Shown here: piece by piece, positions 26,947 through 37,311 of the stretch | Layout: every line of letters starts with the position of its first letter | Numbering within the stretch: position 1 is the stretch's first letter | Assembly (NCBI GenBank): GCA_009691855.1 | Contig: SIAI01000031.1 | Coordinates: 1-55,410 of the forward strand | Reading direction: 5' to 3' | Length of the DNA stretch: 55,410 nt | Source of the DNA: Planctomycetota bacterium | GTDB taxonomy: Bacteria > Planctomycetota > UBA1135 > GCA-002686595 | Translations under genes and position numbers: made by a program | The notes under the pieces: model-generated | What the model was told of the DNA's origin: nothing | The model's input: the letters and a program-made list of their open reading frames with translations, nothing else | Databases searched by the model: none

Positions 26947-28328
26947 CGCTTGGAGGCGGGCTTGGGCGTGGCCTTGGGCGCGGCGAGCACGGCCTCGAGG
27001 CGCGCCAGGGTTTCGGGCAGGCTCGAGCGCTCGCCCACGCCTTGCTTGAGGAAGGCCTCGATGGCCGGCATCCGCGCCAGGGCCCGATCCAGGCGCTCGT
27101 TCGTGCCGGCCTTGTAGGCGCCGATCTCGACCAGGTCGCGGCCGTCGCGGTACTGCGCCAGGGTCTCGCGCAGCTCCTGAGAGAGCGCGCGATGGCGCGG
27201 CTCGGAGATCGAGTTCATCAGGCGCGAGAGACTGGCGAGCACGTCGATCGCCGGGTAGTGCCCGCGATGCGCCAGCTCGCGCGACAGGTACACGTGGCCA
27301 TCGAGCAGACCGCGCAGGGTATCGGCGACGGGTTCGTTGGGGTCGTCGGCGTCGAGTAGCACGGTCAAGAGGCCGGTGATGCTGCCGCGGCTCGTGCGCC
27401 CCAGACGTTCGACCAGCTTGGGCACGGTGGCGAAGAAGCTGGGCGGATAGCCGCGCACGGTCGGCGGTTCGCCGGCGGCCAGGCCGATCTCGCGCACGGC
27501 CGCGGCGAAGCGCGTGACCGAGTCCATCACGAACAGGACGTCGAGGCCCGCGTCGCGAAAACTCTCGGCCACGGTCACCGCCACGAACGGCGCGAGATAG
27601 CGTTCGATCGGCGCGCGGTCCGAGGTCGCGACCACGGTCACGGCCTTCTGCCGCGTGCGCTCGTCCAGCACCTCGTCCAGGAAGCCGCGCACCTCGCGCC
27701 CGCGCTCGCCCACCAGCGCGACCACGATCACGTCCGCGTCCGTGCCGCGCGTGACCTGCCCGAGCAGCGTGGATTTGCCCACGCCCGAGCCGGAAAAGAT
27801 GCCCAGGCGCTGGCCGCGGCCGAGCAGGCAGGTCGCATCGAGCGCGCGCACGCCGGTCGCGAGTGGCCGGTCGATGGGTGTTCGCTCGAGCGCCGGCGGT
27901 GCCTCGTTGCGCACGCGCGCGCGGGCCATCGTGCTGGGCAGGCGTGGACCGCCGTCGAGCGGGTTGCCCAGGCCGTCCAGCACGCGCCCGAGCAGCTCGG
28001 GTCCGGTGCGCACGGCGAAGGCGCGCGCCAGGCCGATCACGTTCTGGCGCGGGGCGATGCCGTCCAGGTGGCCGTGTGGCATGAGCAGCGTCGTCGCGCC
28101 GCGGAAGCCGACCACCTCGGCCTCGATCGGGCCCAGCGCGCCGCGCTCGATCCGGCACAGCTCGCCCATGGCCGCGGGCACGCCCACGGCCTCGACGATC
28201 ACGCCGCTGACCTGGTCCACCCGTCCGCGCCACACCGCGCGCGCGCAGGCCTCGATGGCCGCCTGCGCGCGCGCCGGGTCGAGCAGCGGCACATCGATCC
28301 GCGGCGGATCGTGCGGCAGCACAGTCAC
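26943..28328 (-). CDS. fliI: Flagellum-specific ATPase FliI
   Basis: This 461-residue hexameric ATPase of the flagellar export apparatus has Walker A SGSGVGKST at about residues 179-187 and Walker B LDVLFVMDSVTRFA at about 265-278. It also has ALVGERGREVRGFL and the family block GEPPTVRGYPPSFFATVPKL, which separates FliI/SctN from F1 beta subunits. The N-terminal beta-barrel (about 30-100) and C-terminal helical domain (about 360-461) are present. I start at GTG 28328 (MTVLPHDPP), overlapping the fliH stop as GTGA; the longer open frame upstream is antisense-like Arg-rich sequence. It works with FliH (regulator) and FliJ. Confidence 0.95.
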   Translation of the reverse strand: MTVLPHDPPRIDVPLLDPARAQAAIEACARAVWRGRVDQVSGVIVEAVGVPAAMGELCRIERGALGPIEAEVVGFRGATTLLMPHGHLDGIAPRQNVIGLARAFAVRTGPELLGRVLDGLGNPLDGGPRLPSTMARARVRNEAPPALERTPIDRPLATGVRALDATCLLGRGQRLGIFSGSGVGKSTLLGQVTRGTDADVIVVALVGERGREVRGFLDEVLDERTRQKAVTVVATSDRAPIERYLAPFVAVTVAESFRDAGLDVLFVMDSVTRFAAAVREIGLAAGEPPTVRGYPPSFFATVPKLVERLGRTSRGSITGLLTVLLDADDPNEPVADTLRGLLDGHVYLSRELAHRGHYPAIDVLASLSRLMNSISEPRHRALSQELRETLAQYRDGRDLVEIGAYKAGTNERLDRALARMPAIEAFLKQGVGERSSLPETLARLEAVLAAPKATPKPASKR

Positions 28329-28852
28329 GCCAGCTCCTCGGCCAAGCGCCGCTCGATGGCCTCCAGCGCGCCGTCCACGTCGCGCACCAAGAGACCCAAG
28401 GCGGTCTCGACGTGCACGTCGGCGCGCGGCACGCCCTCGTCGAGGGCGATCTTGGTGCCCGAACGGAAACGGATGGCAGCCAGCGTCGCGTGATCGGCAG
28501 GGTGCAGATGCACGACGCACGGGCTGCGGCCGATGGCGGCCTCGTGCAGCGTCTCGCGCACGATGCGCTCGATGTCGTAGTGGCCCTGGGCGATCTCGCG
28601 CCGCAAGAGCTTCTTGGCGATCGCCAGCCCGAGCTCGACCGCGGCGCGCGCCAGGGCGCCACGCGACTCTTCTTCCAGCGTCGCCAGGCGCGCCACGGCC
28701 ACGTCCAGCACGGCTCCGGCTTCGTCGCGGCCGGCGGCGTGGCCCGTGGCGAAGGCCTGCTCGAGCTCCAGCGCGCGCACGGCCTCGGCACCGTGGGCCA
28801 GCAAGCGCACCGCGCGCGCGGGCGCGGTGAGCTCGACGCGCTCACGAGACAA
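28325..28852 (-). CDS. fliH: Flagellar assembly protein FliH
   Basis: This 175-residue peripheral stator of the export ATPase has a Glu/Ala-rich helical N-terminal half containing a GxxxG-like segment (AFATGHAAGRDEAGAVLD). The C-terminal half has the FliH/SctL/V-type E-subunit pattern: ALGLAIAKKLLRREIAQGHY-like helices, then CVVHLHPADHATLAAI and VETALGLLVRDVDGALEAIE. The TTG start at 28852 overlaps the fliG stop by about 11 bases. The identity is firm from context between fliG and fliI and from the C-terminal motif; overall sequence conservation of FliH is low. Confidence 0.85.
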   Translation of the reverse strand: MSRERVELTAPARAVRLLAHGAEAVRALELEQAFATGHAAGRDEAGAVLDVAVARLATLEEESRGALARAAVELGLAIAKKLLRREIAQGHYDIERIVRETLHEAAIGRSPCVVHLHPADHATLAAIRFRSGTKIALDEGVPRADVHVETALGLLVRDVDGALEAIERRLAEELA

Positions 28853-29861
28853 GCGCGTCGCCTCCGCGGCTGGGGCGGAACTCGCCCGACTCGATCAGCG
28901 CGCGGATGTTCTTGAGGACCTCGTCGCGCGCCACCTTGACGTCGGCGAGGGGCATGGCCCCGGAGAGCTCGCGCTCCTCCACGACCATGTCGCGCACGCG
29001 CGTGGACAGGTTGACGAGGATGTTCTGCTCCACGGCCTGGGTGCAGCCCTTGAGTGCCACCGAGAGCGTCTTGGTGTCCACCGTGCCGAGGATCTTGGTC
29101 ATCGCGCGGCGGTTGAGCCTGGCGATGTCCTCCCAGGTGAACATGTGCTCGCGCAGCTCGTTGGCGACCTTCTCGTGGCTCTGCGCCAGGGCCTCGATCA
29201 CCTTCTTCTCCATCTCGGGCGCGGAGTTGTTCAGGATCTGCGCCACCGACTGCAGGCGCCGTGTGGGATCGGCGCCGGCGGCGGGCAACGGGGCGGCGGC
29301 CAGGCGCTGGGCCAGGTCGCCGGCCACGGTGCGCACGAGCTGCACGTTGGGCGGCTCGAGCAGCACCATGCGGCGCACGATGTCGAGCGCGATGTCCTGC
29401 TCGAAGAGCTGCAGCACCAGCGCGGTCTGGGTGGGCTCGAGGTGCGCCAGGACCAGGGCGGCGACCGCCGGCGACTCCTCCTTCAAGAGGCGCGCGACCT
29501 CGACCGGCGTGCGCCGCTCGAGCTCCAGGAATGGCCGGCTGGCCAGGCGCTTCTCCTGGATCTGGCGCAGCAGCTCGTCGGCCTGCTTGCCGAAGGCCTC
29601 GCCCAGCAGCTTCTTCAGGTGGTCCGCGTCGCAAGGCTGCACCGCCTTGGGGCGGTTCAGGTTGCGCGCCAGCTCGCGCACGAGCTCCTCGACCACGCCC
29701 TGCTTGGTCAGCCGCGGATCGAGATCGATCATCGCTTGCGCGACCTTGGTCACGACCTCGCCCGGCATGCCCTTGAGGATGGCCGAGGCGAGGTTGGGCT
29801 CGAGCGACAGCAGGAACGCCGCCACGCGCTGGTAGCCCTGGATGGCGCCGAGCTCGCTCAT
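28842..29861 (-). CDS. fliG: Flagellar motor switch protein FliG
   Basis: This 339-residue protein has the three FliG domains. The N-terminal domain binds FliF (GYQRVAAFLLSLEPNLASAI). The middle domain carries the EHPQ-like region, here AHLEPTQTALVLQLFE with Leu-Glu-Pro-Thr-Gln in place of Glu-His-Pro-Gln. The C-terminal torque domain has MFTWEDIARLNRRAMTKILG and RVRDMVVEERELSGAMPLAD, with the charged residues that face MotA. It ends without the usual extra helix. The start overlaps the fliF stop (ATGA) and the end overlaps fliH. Confidence 0.94.
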   Translation of the reverse strand: MSELGAIQGYQRVAAFLLSLEPNLASAILKGMPGEVVTKVAQAMIDLDPRLTKQGVVEELVRELARNLNRPKAVQPCDADHLKKLLGEAFGKQADELLRQIQEKRLASRPFLELERRTPVEVARLLKEESPAVAALVLAHLEPTQTALVLQLFEQDIALDIVRRMVLLEPPNVQLVRTVAGDLAQRLAAAPLPAAGADPTRRLQSVAQILNNSAPEMEKKVIEALAQSHEKVANELREHMFTWEDIARLNRRAMTKILGTVDTKTLSVALKGCTQAVEQNILVNLSTRVRDMVVEERELSGAMPLADVKVARDEVLKNIRALIESGEFRPSRGGDALVS

Positions 29862-31399
29862 GCCTTGCTGGCCACCGGCTCTTCACGCGCCCAGCGCGAG
29901 AGGATCTCACCGACCTTGGCCGGATCGGACTTCAAGAGTTCGTCGATCTGCGCGCGCGCCAGCAGTTCGGGATCGACGGTGTCGTTCTGCGCGGCCGCGG
30001 CGGCCGTCTGCTGTTCCGCGCCCTTCTTCTTGGAGCCGCCCAGGGTCTTGAGCAACAGTCCGAGGAACACCACCGCGCTGACGATCTCGACGCCGCGCTT
30101 CAGCAGCGACTCCAGCAGCGGGTTGGGCTGGCTCGGTTCCGCCGCGGCGGCGCCTTCGGCCACGGGCAGCGCGCTCACGGGCGCGACCACGAACGGCAGC
30201 ACCACCGAGCTGAAGGCGTCGTTGCGCGCCTCGTCGAAGCCGACCGCGGCCTTGACCGCGCCTTCCAGGCGCTCCTGCACGCTCGCATCGACGCTCTGGT
30301 CGAGGAACAGCGCCAGGCTCAGGCGCTTCAGCTCGGGCACGAAGCGCACGCGCTGCTCGCGCGAGACGCTGGGCGCGTAGGACTTCTTCTCCTCGCTGGT
30401 CTTCTCGATCGGCACGGCGGCGGCCGTCGAATCTCCGGGAGCGGCGTTGGAGAGCGTGTTGGTGGCCAGGCCGGCGGTCGAGCTGGCCGAGCCCGACGAG
30501 CTCTGCGGTTTCTCGCTGGAGGTCTTGGTCTCCTGCACGACCGCGCCCTTCTCGCTGGTCTCCTTGCTGGTCGTGGTCTGGGCGTAGTCCCACTCCGAGC
30601 TGACGCTCACGCGCGCCTTGCCGGGGCCGAGGATCTGCTCCAGCACGGCATTGGCTTCGCGTGACGAGCGCTGGTCGTGCTCGGCCTGGTGCGCGAGCAG
30701 GTCCTTGACCTCGCGTCCGCTCTCGCTCTGCTCCTCGCCGTCGTACAGCGAGCGCCCGCTCTGGTCGGAGATCATCAGGTCGGCCTTGTGGATGCCGAGG
30801 CCGCGGCTGACCAGGTTGGCCACGGTCGCGGCCTGGCCGGGCGTGAGGCTGGCGCCGCCGGCGACGTGCAGCGTCACCGAGGCCGAGATCGGCTGCGCGT
30901 GCGGATCGGCGAAGGGCGATGAGCCCATGCTCGAGGTGCGCACGCGCGCGCTGCTCACGAAGTCCAGGCCCGCGAGCATCTTCTCCATCTCCTGCCACTC
31001 GCGCTTGCGCACACCCTGCGCGCGCTCCTCGGCGCTGTTGAAGACCGAGGCCATGCCGGCGTCGCTGAGGATGCCCTCCAGCGGCTTGTCCAGCGCGCCC
31101 GCGCCGTACACGGCCATGTAGGCGCGCGTGCGCTCGGCCTCGTCCACGTAGATCACGAACGGACCGGGCGGCTGGCTCTGCTCGAAGGGGATCGCGGCCT
31201 CGGCCAGGGCGCGGCACACCTGCGCCAACTCGTGGTCGGTGAGGCCCGAGAAGGCCAGCTCGTAGTGCGGGCGATTGGTCACCACCGCGGCGAGGCCGGC
31301 GATGCCGACCAGGAGAGCGGCGACCAGCGCGACGATCACGCGCGTGCCGCCGCTGGTGCCTTTGAGGCCGTCGAGCAGCTTCTGGAGGAGGTCGTTCAT
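29858..31399 (-). CDS. fliF: Flagellar MS-ring protein FliF
   Basis: This 513-residue MS-ring subunit has TM1 at about residues 21-41 (VIVALVAALLVGIAGLAAVV) and two ring-building motifs: HYELAFSGLTDHELAQVCRA, and the YscJ/FliF domain with LDFVSSARVRTSSMGSSPFA and ASVTLHVAGGASLTPGQAAT. A Ser/Thr-rich linker lies at about 265-340, TM2 is at about 447-466 (VEIVSAVVFLGLLLKTLGG), and the cytoplasmic tail binds FliG. It is of normal length for the family (about 520-560). It lies 20 bases after fliE. The fliG start overlaps its stop. Confidence 0.94.
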   Translation of the reverse strand: MNDLLQKLLDGLKGTSGGTRVIVALVAALLVGIAGLAAVVTNRPHYELAFSGLTDHELAQVCRALAEAAIPFEQSQPPGPFVIYVDEAERTRAYMAVYGAGALDKPLEGILSDAGMASVFNSAEERAQGVRKREWQEMEKMLAGLDFVSSARVRTSSMGSSPFADPHAQPISASVTLHVAGGASLTPGQAATVANLVSRGLGIHKADLMISDQSGRSLYDGEEQSESGREVKDLLAHQAEHDQRSSREANAVLEQILGPGKARVSVSSEWDYAQTTTSKETSEKGAVVQETKTSSEKPQSSSGSASSTAGLATNTLSNAAPGDSTAAAVPIEKTSEEKKSYAPSVSREQRVRFVPELKRLSLALFLDQSVDASVQERLEGAVKAAVGFDEARNDAFSSVVLPFVVAPVSALPVAEGAAAAEPSQPNPLLESLLKRGVEIVSAVVFLGLLLKTLGGSKKKGAEQQTAAAAAQNDTVDPELLARAQIDELLKSDPAKVGEILSRWAREEPVASKA

Positions 31400-31419
31400 C
31401 TAGTTTGGGGAACGCGGCG

Positions 31420-31800
31420 CTAGACGCTCATGCGCATGATCTCGCGATAGGCGTCGACCAGCTTGTTGCGGATCTCCATCGCGAACTTGAAGGAGAGCTC
31501 GGCGTCCTTGAGCTGCACCGCGATCTCGTGGAAGTCGTTCACCTTGCCGCTCAACAGGTCGAGCGGCATGGAGTCGGCGTCCAGGACCTTCTGGTTGACC
31601 TGCTGGATCCCGGAGTCGAGTGCCGCGCCGAAGTCCACGCTGCTGGCGGATGGTGAGCTGGTCACGGGCTGCGTGCCGACTAGCGAACCCATGGCCGCCG
31701 GGCCCGCGCCCATGCTGCCCGCGCGCTCGCTGGCGAAGCGCTGCGCCGCGCGCAGTGCTTCGCGCGCCAGGGCGCTGTCCTTGCCGATCTTTTCGACCAT
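31420..31800 (-). CDS. fliE: Flagellar hook-basal body protein FliE
   Basis: This 126-residue rod/MS-ring adaptor is exported and joins FliF to the proximal rod. The conserved C-terminal half reads VDFGAALDSGIQQVNQKVLD, then VNDFHEIAVQLKDAELSFKF and MEIRNKLVDAYREIMRMSV, the classic FliE ending. The N-terminal about 55 residues are variable and Ser/Ala-rich. It lies between flgC (20 bases) and fliF in the usual flgB-flgC-fliE order. No SD stronger than a purine-rich AACCATGG context is seen. Confidence 0.92.
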   Translation of the reverse strand: MVEKIGKDSALAREALRAAQRFASERAGSMGAGPAAMGSLVGTQPVTSSPSASSVDFGAALDSGIQQVNQKVLDADSMPLDLLSGKVNDFHEIAVQLKDAELSFKFAMEIRNKLVDAYREIMRMSV

Positions 31801-31820
31801 GGTTCAGTTCGAGCTCGGGC

Positions 31821-32258
31821 TCAGCGCAGGAGGTCCAGGGCGCGCTCGGCCATCTTGGTGAAGTTCTCTTGCGCCGTGAGGTTGGCCTCGTAGGCGCGCA
31901 TGGAGGTGATCAGGTCGGCCATCTCCATGACCGTGTTCACGTTGGGGTACAGCACCATGCCGTCCTTGTCGGCGTCGGGGTGGCCGGGATCGAGTACGCG
32001 CTCGAACTCGGTGCTGGCGTCCACCTGGACGGGCGTGGCGCGCACGCCCCCCGAGCGCTGATGGCCCTCGAACTCCTCCAGGAGCGGCTCGAACAGCACG
32101 ACCTTGCGGCGATAGGGGCCGCCGCCCGGCGTGCGCGTGGTGCGCGCGTTGGCCAGGTTCTCGGCGATGACGTCCATGCGCTCGCGCTCGGCCGAGAGGC
32201 CGCTGGCGCAGATGCGCATGCCGGTGAAGAACTTGCTGGCGCTGGTGACGTCGCTCAT
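31821..32258 (-). CDS. flgC: Flagellar basal-body rod protein FlgC
   Basis: This 145-residue proximal-rod protein has the N-terminal rod motif ASGLSAERERMDVIAENLAN, the middle block GGVRATPVQVDAST and the C-terminal motif NVNTVMEMADLITSMRAYEA followed by ENFTKMAERALDLLR. I start at ATG 32258; a TTG at 32276, which overlaps the flgB stop as TTGA, would add six residues and is equally possible given the coupling habit of this operon. It polymerises beyond FlgB in the rod. All motifs are intact. Confidence 0.93.
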   Translation of the reverse strand: MSDVTSASKFFTGMRICASGLSAERERMDVIAENLANARTTRTPGGGPYRRKVVLFEPLLEEFEGHQRSGGVRATPVQVDASTEFERVLDPGHPDADKDGMVLYPNVNTVMEMADLITSMRAYEANLTAQENFTKMAERALDLLR

Positions 32259-32272
32259 GGCTGGGATGGGGG

Positions 32273-32623
32273 TCAACGACCCGCGGTGATGGCGCTCTCG
32301 AGCAGCGCGAAGTGCGAGCGCAGGATCGAGGAGTAGGCCTCGTACAACAGGCGGTTCTCGCGCATCGCGTTGAGTTCCAGTTCCAGGCTGACGCTGTTGC
32401 CGTCGGGCCGCGCCGGCGCCTCCAGGTCGGCCGCGACCTCGGGCACCACGCCCGTCACGTCGCCGCCGTTGTCGAGCTCCTGGCTCAGGAGTTCCTCGAA
32501 GCGCACGACCTGGCGCACGTAGCCCGGGGTGTTGGAGTTGGCGATGTTCGCCGACACCACCCGGGCACGTGTCTCACAGGCGCCCAGCAGGTGCACCAGG
32601 AGATCGACCGGCTTGGCCTGCAC
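32273..32623 (-). CDS. flgB: Flagellar basal-body rod protein FlgB
   Basis: This 116-residue protein is a shortish FlgB. The N-terminal rod motif is RARVVSANIANSNTPGYVRQ, with the ANxANxxTPGY signature, and the C-terminal helix includes ELELNAMRENRLLYEAYSSI. The GTG start at 32623 has a good SD (AGGAG, seven bases before) that lies just after the stop of the sigma-54 activator gene ten bases upstream. It begins the structural part of the basal-body operon, so the regulatory pair kinase/activator and the early rod genes are probably one transcript. Confidence 0.9.
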   Translation of the reverse strand: MQAKPVDLLVHLLGACETRARVVSANIANSNTPGYVRQVVRFEELLSQELDNGGDVTGVVPEVAADLEAPARPDGNSVSLELELNAMRENRLLYEAYSSILRSHFALLESAITAGR

Positions 32624-32633
32624 GGGACGGCTC

Positions 32634-34043
<1,410 letters not shown>

Positions 34044-34061
34044 GACAGCTACGGACTGGGG

Positions 34062-34994
34062 TTACGTGGGGAGTACGGCCGGTTCGTCGGCCGGCTGGAA
34101 GGAGACGCGGAGCACGAACAGTGCGCCGCCGAGCGGCGACGGGTCAGGCGCGCAGTGCACGGATCCGCCGTGCAGGCGCGCGATGACGGACACGAGCGCG
34201 AGGCCCAGTCCGGTCCCATCGGCATGAGTGGTGAAGAACGGATCCAGGATCTGCGTGCGCAGCTCGGGCGCGACGCCCGGTCCGGCGTCGGCCACGCGGC
34301 ACACCAGTTCTGGGCCTTCGCGCGCAAGCGTGACGAGCACGCGCGCGCGCGCGCAGCCGGCCTGGGCCTCGAGCGCGTTCTCGATCAGGTTGCGCACGGC
34401 CTGGCGCAGCTTGATGCGGTCGGCGCGGAAGGTGGGTGCGGCGCTCGACACCTCGATCGAGGGCGCGGCCTCGAGCAAGGAACCGGCCAGGCGCGCGGCG
34501 TCTTCCAGCAGCTCCTGTCCATCGACGCGCTCGAGCCGCAGACGCTCGGGGCTGCCGAAGGACAGCAGGTTCTCGATGATGCCGTCGATCTCGCCGACGC
34601 CATCGACGATGCGCTGGGCCCACTGCGAGGTGCGCGCGTCGGCATCCGGCCGCGCGAGTTCGCGCCGCGCCAACAGCTCGGCGAAGCCGCGCACGGCGTT
34701 GAGCGGGTTGCGGATCTCGTGCGCGATGCCGGCCGCCATCGTGCCCAGGGCCGAGAGCTTGTCGGCCGCGTGCAGGCGCTCGGCGAGCGCGCTGCGCGCC
34801 TGGTTGGCCAGCGAGAGCTGGCGGTTGCTCTCGAGCAGCTCGCGCTCGATGCGCGCGGCGCGCTCCTCGAGCTCGCCGTAGCTCGAACGCAGGTTATCGA
34901 GCACGGCCGGCAGGGCGAGCGCGAAGGCGTCGAGGTCCGTGGTCCAGCCGGCGCCTGTAGCGCCGTGCTCGTGCAGCAGCGTGCGCGGCGTCAT
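34062..34994 (-). CDS. Sensor histidine kinase, FlrB/FlgS type
   Basis: This 310-residue soluble kinase has no membrane segment. An N-terminal coiled coil (about 35-80) leads into the HisKA motif GIAHEIRNPLNAVRGF with the phospho-acceptor His at residue 92. The HATPase domain has N-box RNLIENALEAQ, G1 DAGPGVA, F-box FFTTHADGTG and G2 GTGLGLALV. It should phosphorylate the sigma-54 activator encoded immediately downstream. Cytoplasmic kinases of this layout report flagellar export-gate or MS-ring assembly in FlgS/FlgR-type systems; that role is inferred from context. The ATG overlaps the stop of the upstream TPR gene (ATGA). Confidence 0.9.
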   Translation of the reverse strand: MTPRTLLHEHGATGAGWTTDLDAFALALPAVLDNLRSSYGELEERAARIERELLESNRQLSLANQARSALAERLHAADKLSALGTMAAGIAHEIRNPLNAVRGFAELLARRELARPDADARTSQWAQRIVDGVGEIDGIIENLLSFGSPERLRLERVDGQELLEDAARLAGSLLEAAPSIEVSSAAPTFRADRIKLRQAVRNLIENALEAQAGCARARVLVTLAREGPELVCRVADAGPGVAPELRTQILDPFFTTHADGTGLGLALVSVIARLHGGSVHCAPDPSPLGGALFVLRVSFQPADEPAVLPT

Positions 34995-35833
34995 TTGGGC
35001 TCCCTGGGTTTCTGGGAGGTGAGTTTCTCGGCGGCAGCCTTCTCGGAGCCGGGCGGCAGGCTCTTCACGAAGTCGCGCTTCCAGCGCAGGAACTCGAGAT
35101 CGGTCTGCGCGCGGCGCGCCTCGAAGCCCTCGCCGCCCTTGGCCAGCGCGCGCTCCATGACCTTGACGGCTTCGTCCAGACGCTCGAGGCGTTCCAGCGT
35201 GCGCGCCTGCCAGTACAGCGCGTTGGCGTCCGCCAGCGGCGCCAGCAGCTCGTAGGCCTCGGCGTAACGCGCGGCGCGGTAGCAGGTGATGCCGTGGCGC
35301 AGCGGATCGGCGGAGTAGGCGTTCTCGTCGGGCGCGGCGGGGCGCCCTTCGCCCTTGGGCGTGGCTTCGCGCGGCTCGCTGCGCAGCGCCCGCACGCCCG
35401 GAGCCTGCGTCAGCAAGGCGCGCATCGAATCGTCGAGTCCGGTCGTGATCGCCAGCGGCTGCGCGGCGCGTTGGCTCTCGGCGGAGAAGTTCGTGCCCAG
35501 CGCGCTCTGCACCGCGCCGTCGGGCCCCAGCACCGGGCTCTGCAGCGCGTCGAGCTCCATCTGCAGCAGGTTGACCTCGTTGCGCAGGCCTTCGAGCTGG
35601 CGCTCGCGGCCGACGTCGTCGCCGTTGGGCGCCTCGGTCGCCGACAGCACCAGGCCGAGCGCGCCCGCGGGATCGTCGTGCAGGCGTTTCTCGAGGCCCT
35701 TCAGGACCTCCAGCGCGCGGCGCGTGCCGGACAGCGCGTCGCTCAAGGAGGCCACCTGGCCCTGGCCCAGGAAGACGGGCACGACGAGCAGCGAAGCGAG
35801 CGCACTGGTGATGGCGGTCTGGAAGCGCAGCAT
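34991..35833 (-). CDS. Exported TPR/coiled-coil protein of the flagellar operon
   Basis: This 280-residue protein has an N-terminal signal peptide (about 1-24, LRFQTAITSALASLLVVPVF). A probable coiled-coil segment follows at about 35-100 (RRALEVLKGLEKRLHDD...RERQLEGLRNEVNLLQMEL), then a disordered linker, and TPR-like helices at about 180-245 (GITCYRAARYAEAYELLAP, ANALYWQARTLERLERLDEA). It ends with a Lys/Pro-rich tail. I recognise no family. The organisation recalls periplasmic YbgF/CpoB-like adaptors (coiled coil plus TPR), but that is only architectural. It is two bases downstream of the STN-TPR gene and overlaps the kinase start, so it belongs to the same co-translated string. Confidence 0.72.
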   Translation of the reverse strand: MLRFQTAITSALASLLVVPVFLGQGQVASLSDALSGTRRALEVLKGLEKRLHDDPAGALGLVLSATEAPNGDDVGRERQLEGLRNEVNLLQMELDALQSPVLGPDGAVQSALGTNFSAESQRAAQPLAITTGLDDSMRALLTQAPGVRALRSEPREATPKGEGRPAAPDENAYSADPLRHGITCYRAARYAEAYELLAPLADANALYWQARTLERLERLDEAVKVMERALAKGGEGFEARRAQTDLEFLRWKRDFVKSLPPGSEKAAAEKLTSQKPREPK

Positions 35834-35835
35834 GG

Positions 35836-37311
35836 TCAGTAGTCCCCCTGGTAGGCGTCGGCGGCGCGCTCGAACAGCGCGTGCTCCTCGAACAGGTGCG
35901 CGATGCCGCGATCGAGGCGCGTGCGCGCGTCGGGGTCCTCGAGCCGTGTACGTTCGGCGCGCGCCATGTCGGCGGCGGGCTCCAGGCCCTGGGTCTGCGC
36001 CAGACAGCGCGCCCAGGCGACGGTCAGACGCGCGCGCACGGCCGGCGCCAGCGCGAGCCGTTCGCGCTCGGCGAACAGCGGCGCGAGTTCGTCGGCGGCG
36101 CGTTCGAGCTCGCGCTTGTCGAGCCAGCGTTCGGCCGTCGCGATGCGCAGCTCGCTGGCGGGCGTGCTCCCGTCCGGTTGGGCGCGGACGCCGAGCGTGA
36201 TGCGTGCGCGCGCGGCGGCCTCGGCCACCAGCGCGCCGAAGCCGGCGGCTTGCGCCTCGCGCGCGGCGTACAGGACGCCCAGCGGATCGCGGGCCTGTTC
36301 GGAGGCGCGTACCGCGGCGCGATAGGCCTCGGCGCGCGCCGGAGCGAGCGCGTCGCGGGCCGCCAGCAGCCAGGCGCGCGAGGCTTCCTCGGGGAAGCCG
36401 GCACCCTCGAGGGCGCGCGCGCGCAGCGTGGCGACCTCGCGTGCGCTCAGCGGATCGAGCTGTTCGGCGCGCGCTTCGAGCAGGTCCGCGGCGTCCTGGA
36501 AGCGCTCCAGCGCCAGCAGAACATCGACGCGCAGCAGCGTGCGCCCGCCCTGCTCGCTCGGCTCCCAGCCGGGCTGGGCCTGATCGAGCGCGTCGAGGAT
36601 GTGCAGTGCGCCCGCGGCGTCGCCGAGGCGCAGCGTGGCGCGCGCCAGTTCCAGCCGCGCCACGGCGCTGTACTCGTCGGCCCCGGCCAGGTTGGCCAGC
36701 GCGCGGAAGTGTTCGGAGGCTTCGCGCCAGTCGCCGCGCTGCGCGGCGATGCGTCCGGCGCGCAGGTAGGCCTCGCCCGAGCCAGGCGCGGCGGGGGAAC
36801 GCTCGAGCACGTCCAGGTAGCGCGCGCGCGCCGCCTCGTCGCGCCCGCGCAGCTCTTCGAGTTCGCCTTGAGCCAGGCGCGCGGCGGCCGCGATCGGGTG
36901 ACGCGGATGACGGGCGGCGGCGTGCGCCCAGGCGTCGGCGGCGCGGGCCACGCGCTCGTCGGGTGTGGCGCTGGCGGATTGCTCGCCGCGCACGAGGATC
37001 GCCTGGCCCTCGAGCGCGACCGTCAGGCCGGCGCTGCCGAGGGCGTACTCGAGCACGTCCTCGAGCGGACGGCGTTCGAGACTCACGCTCACCAGCGGCG
37101 CGCGCTCCAGGGCCGAGGTGGCGTCGATCGAGCGGCCCGAGAGCTCGGCCACGCGCGCCAGGAGCGCACGCACCGAACAGTCGTTGGCGCGCACCGTCCA
37201 CAGCTCGAGGCCGCCTTGGCGCTCGAGCTTGACCAGCGCGGGCTCGAGCGCGATCTGGCCGGCCAGCGCCGGCAGGGCCAGGCGCGCGGCGAAGAGCAGG
37301 GCGGCGTTCAC
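35836..37311 (-). CDS. Exported STN-like/TPR protein of the flagellar operon (copy 2)
   Basis: This 491-residue protein is a paralogue of the protein at 24902-26404. It has a short signal-like N-terminus (ALLFAARLALPALAGQ). An STN-like domain lies at about 38-110: TVRANDCSVRALLARVAELS, VSVSLERRPLEDVLEYALGS, then GLTVALEGQAILVRG. TPR-like helices run from about 120 to the end (SGEAYLRAGRIAAQRGDWRE, RLELARATLRLGDAAGALHI). Both paralogues share RLELARxxxxLGDAxxALHxL and the closing (A/R)AADAYQGDY / QAAEAYRGNY. The GTG start at 37311 overlaps the upstream stop as GTGA. The function is unknown. Its position in the regulatory/basal-body operon points to a periplasmic flagellar part. Confidence 0.78.
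   Translation of the reverse strand: MNAALLFAARLALPALAGQIALEPALVKLERQGGLELWTVRANDCSVRALLARVAELSGRSIDATSALERAPLVSVSLERRPLEDVLEYALGSAGLTVALEGQAILVRGEQSASATPDERVARAADAWAHAAARHPRHPIAAAARLAQGELEELRGRDEAARARYLDVLERSPAAPGSGEAYLRAGRIAAQRGDWREASEHFRALANLAGADEYSAVARLELARATLRLGDAAGALHILDALDQAQPGWEPSEQGGRTLLRVDVLLALERFQDAADLLEARAEQLDPLSAREVATLRARALEGAGFPEEASRAWLLAARDALAPARAEAYRAAVRASEQARDPLGVLYAAREAQAAGFGALVAEAAARARITLGVRAQPDGSTPASELRIATAERWLDKRELERAADELAPLFAERERLALAPAVRARLTVAWARCLAQTQGLEPAADMARAERTRLEDPDARTRLDRGIAHLFEEHALFERAADAYQGDY

Noticed and set aside
26401..29910. 1,169-codon minus-strand frame spanning fliJ to fliG
   Set aside because: Only its 3' end (26401-26946) is real coding (fliJ). The rest is an out-of-frame shadow of fliG, fliH and fliI.
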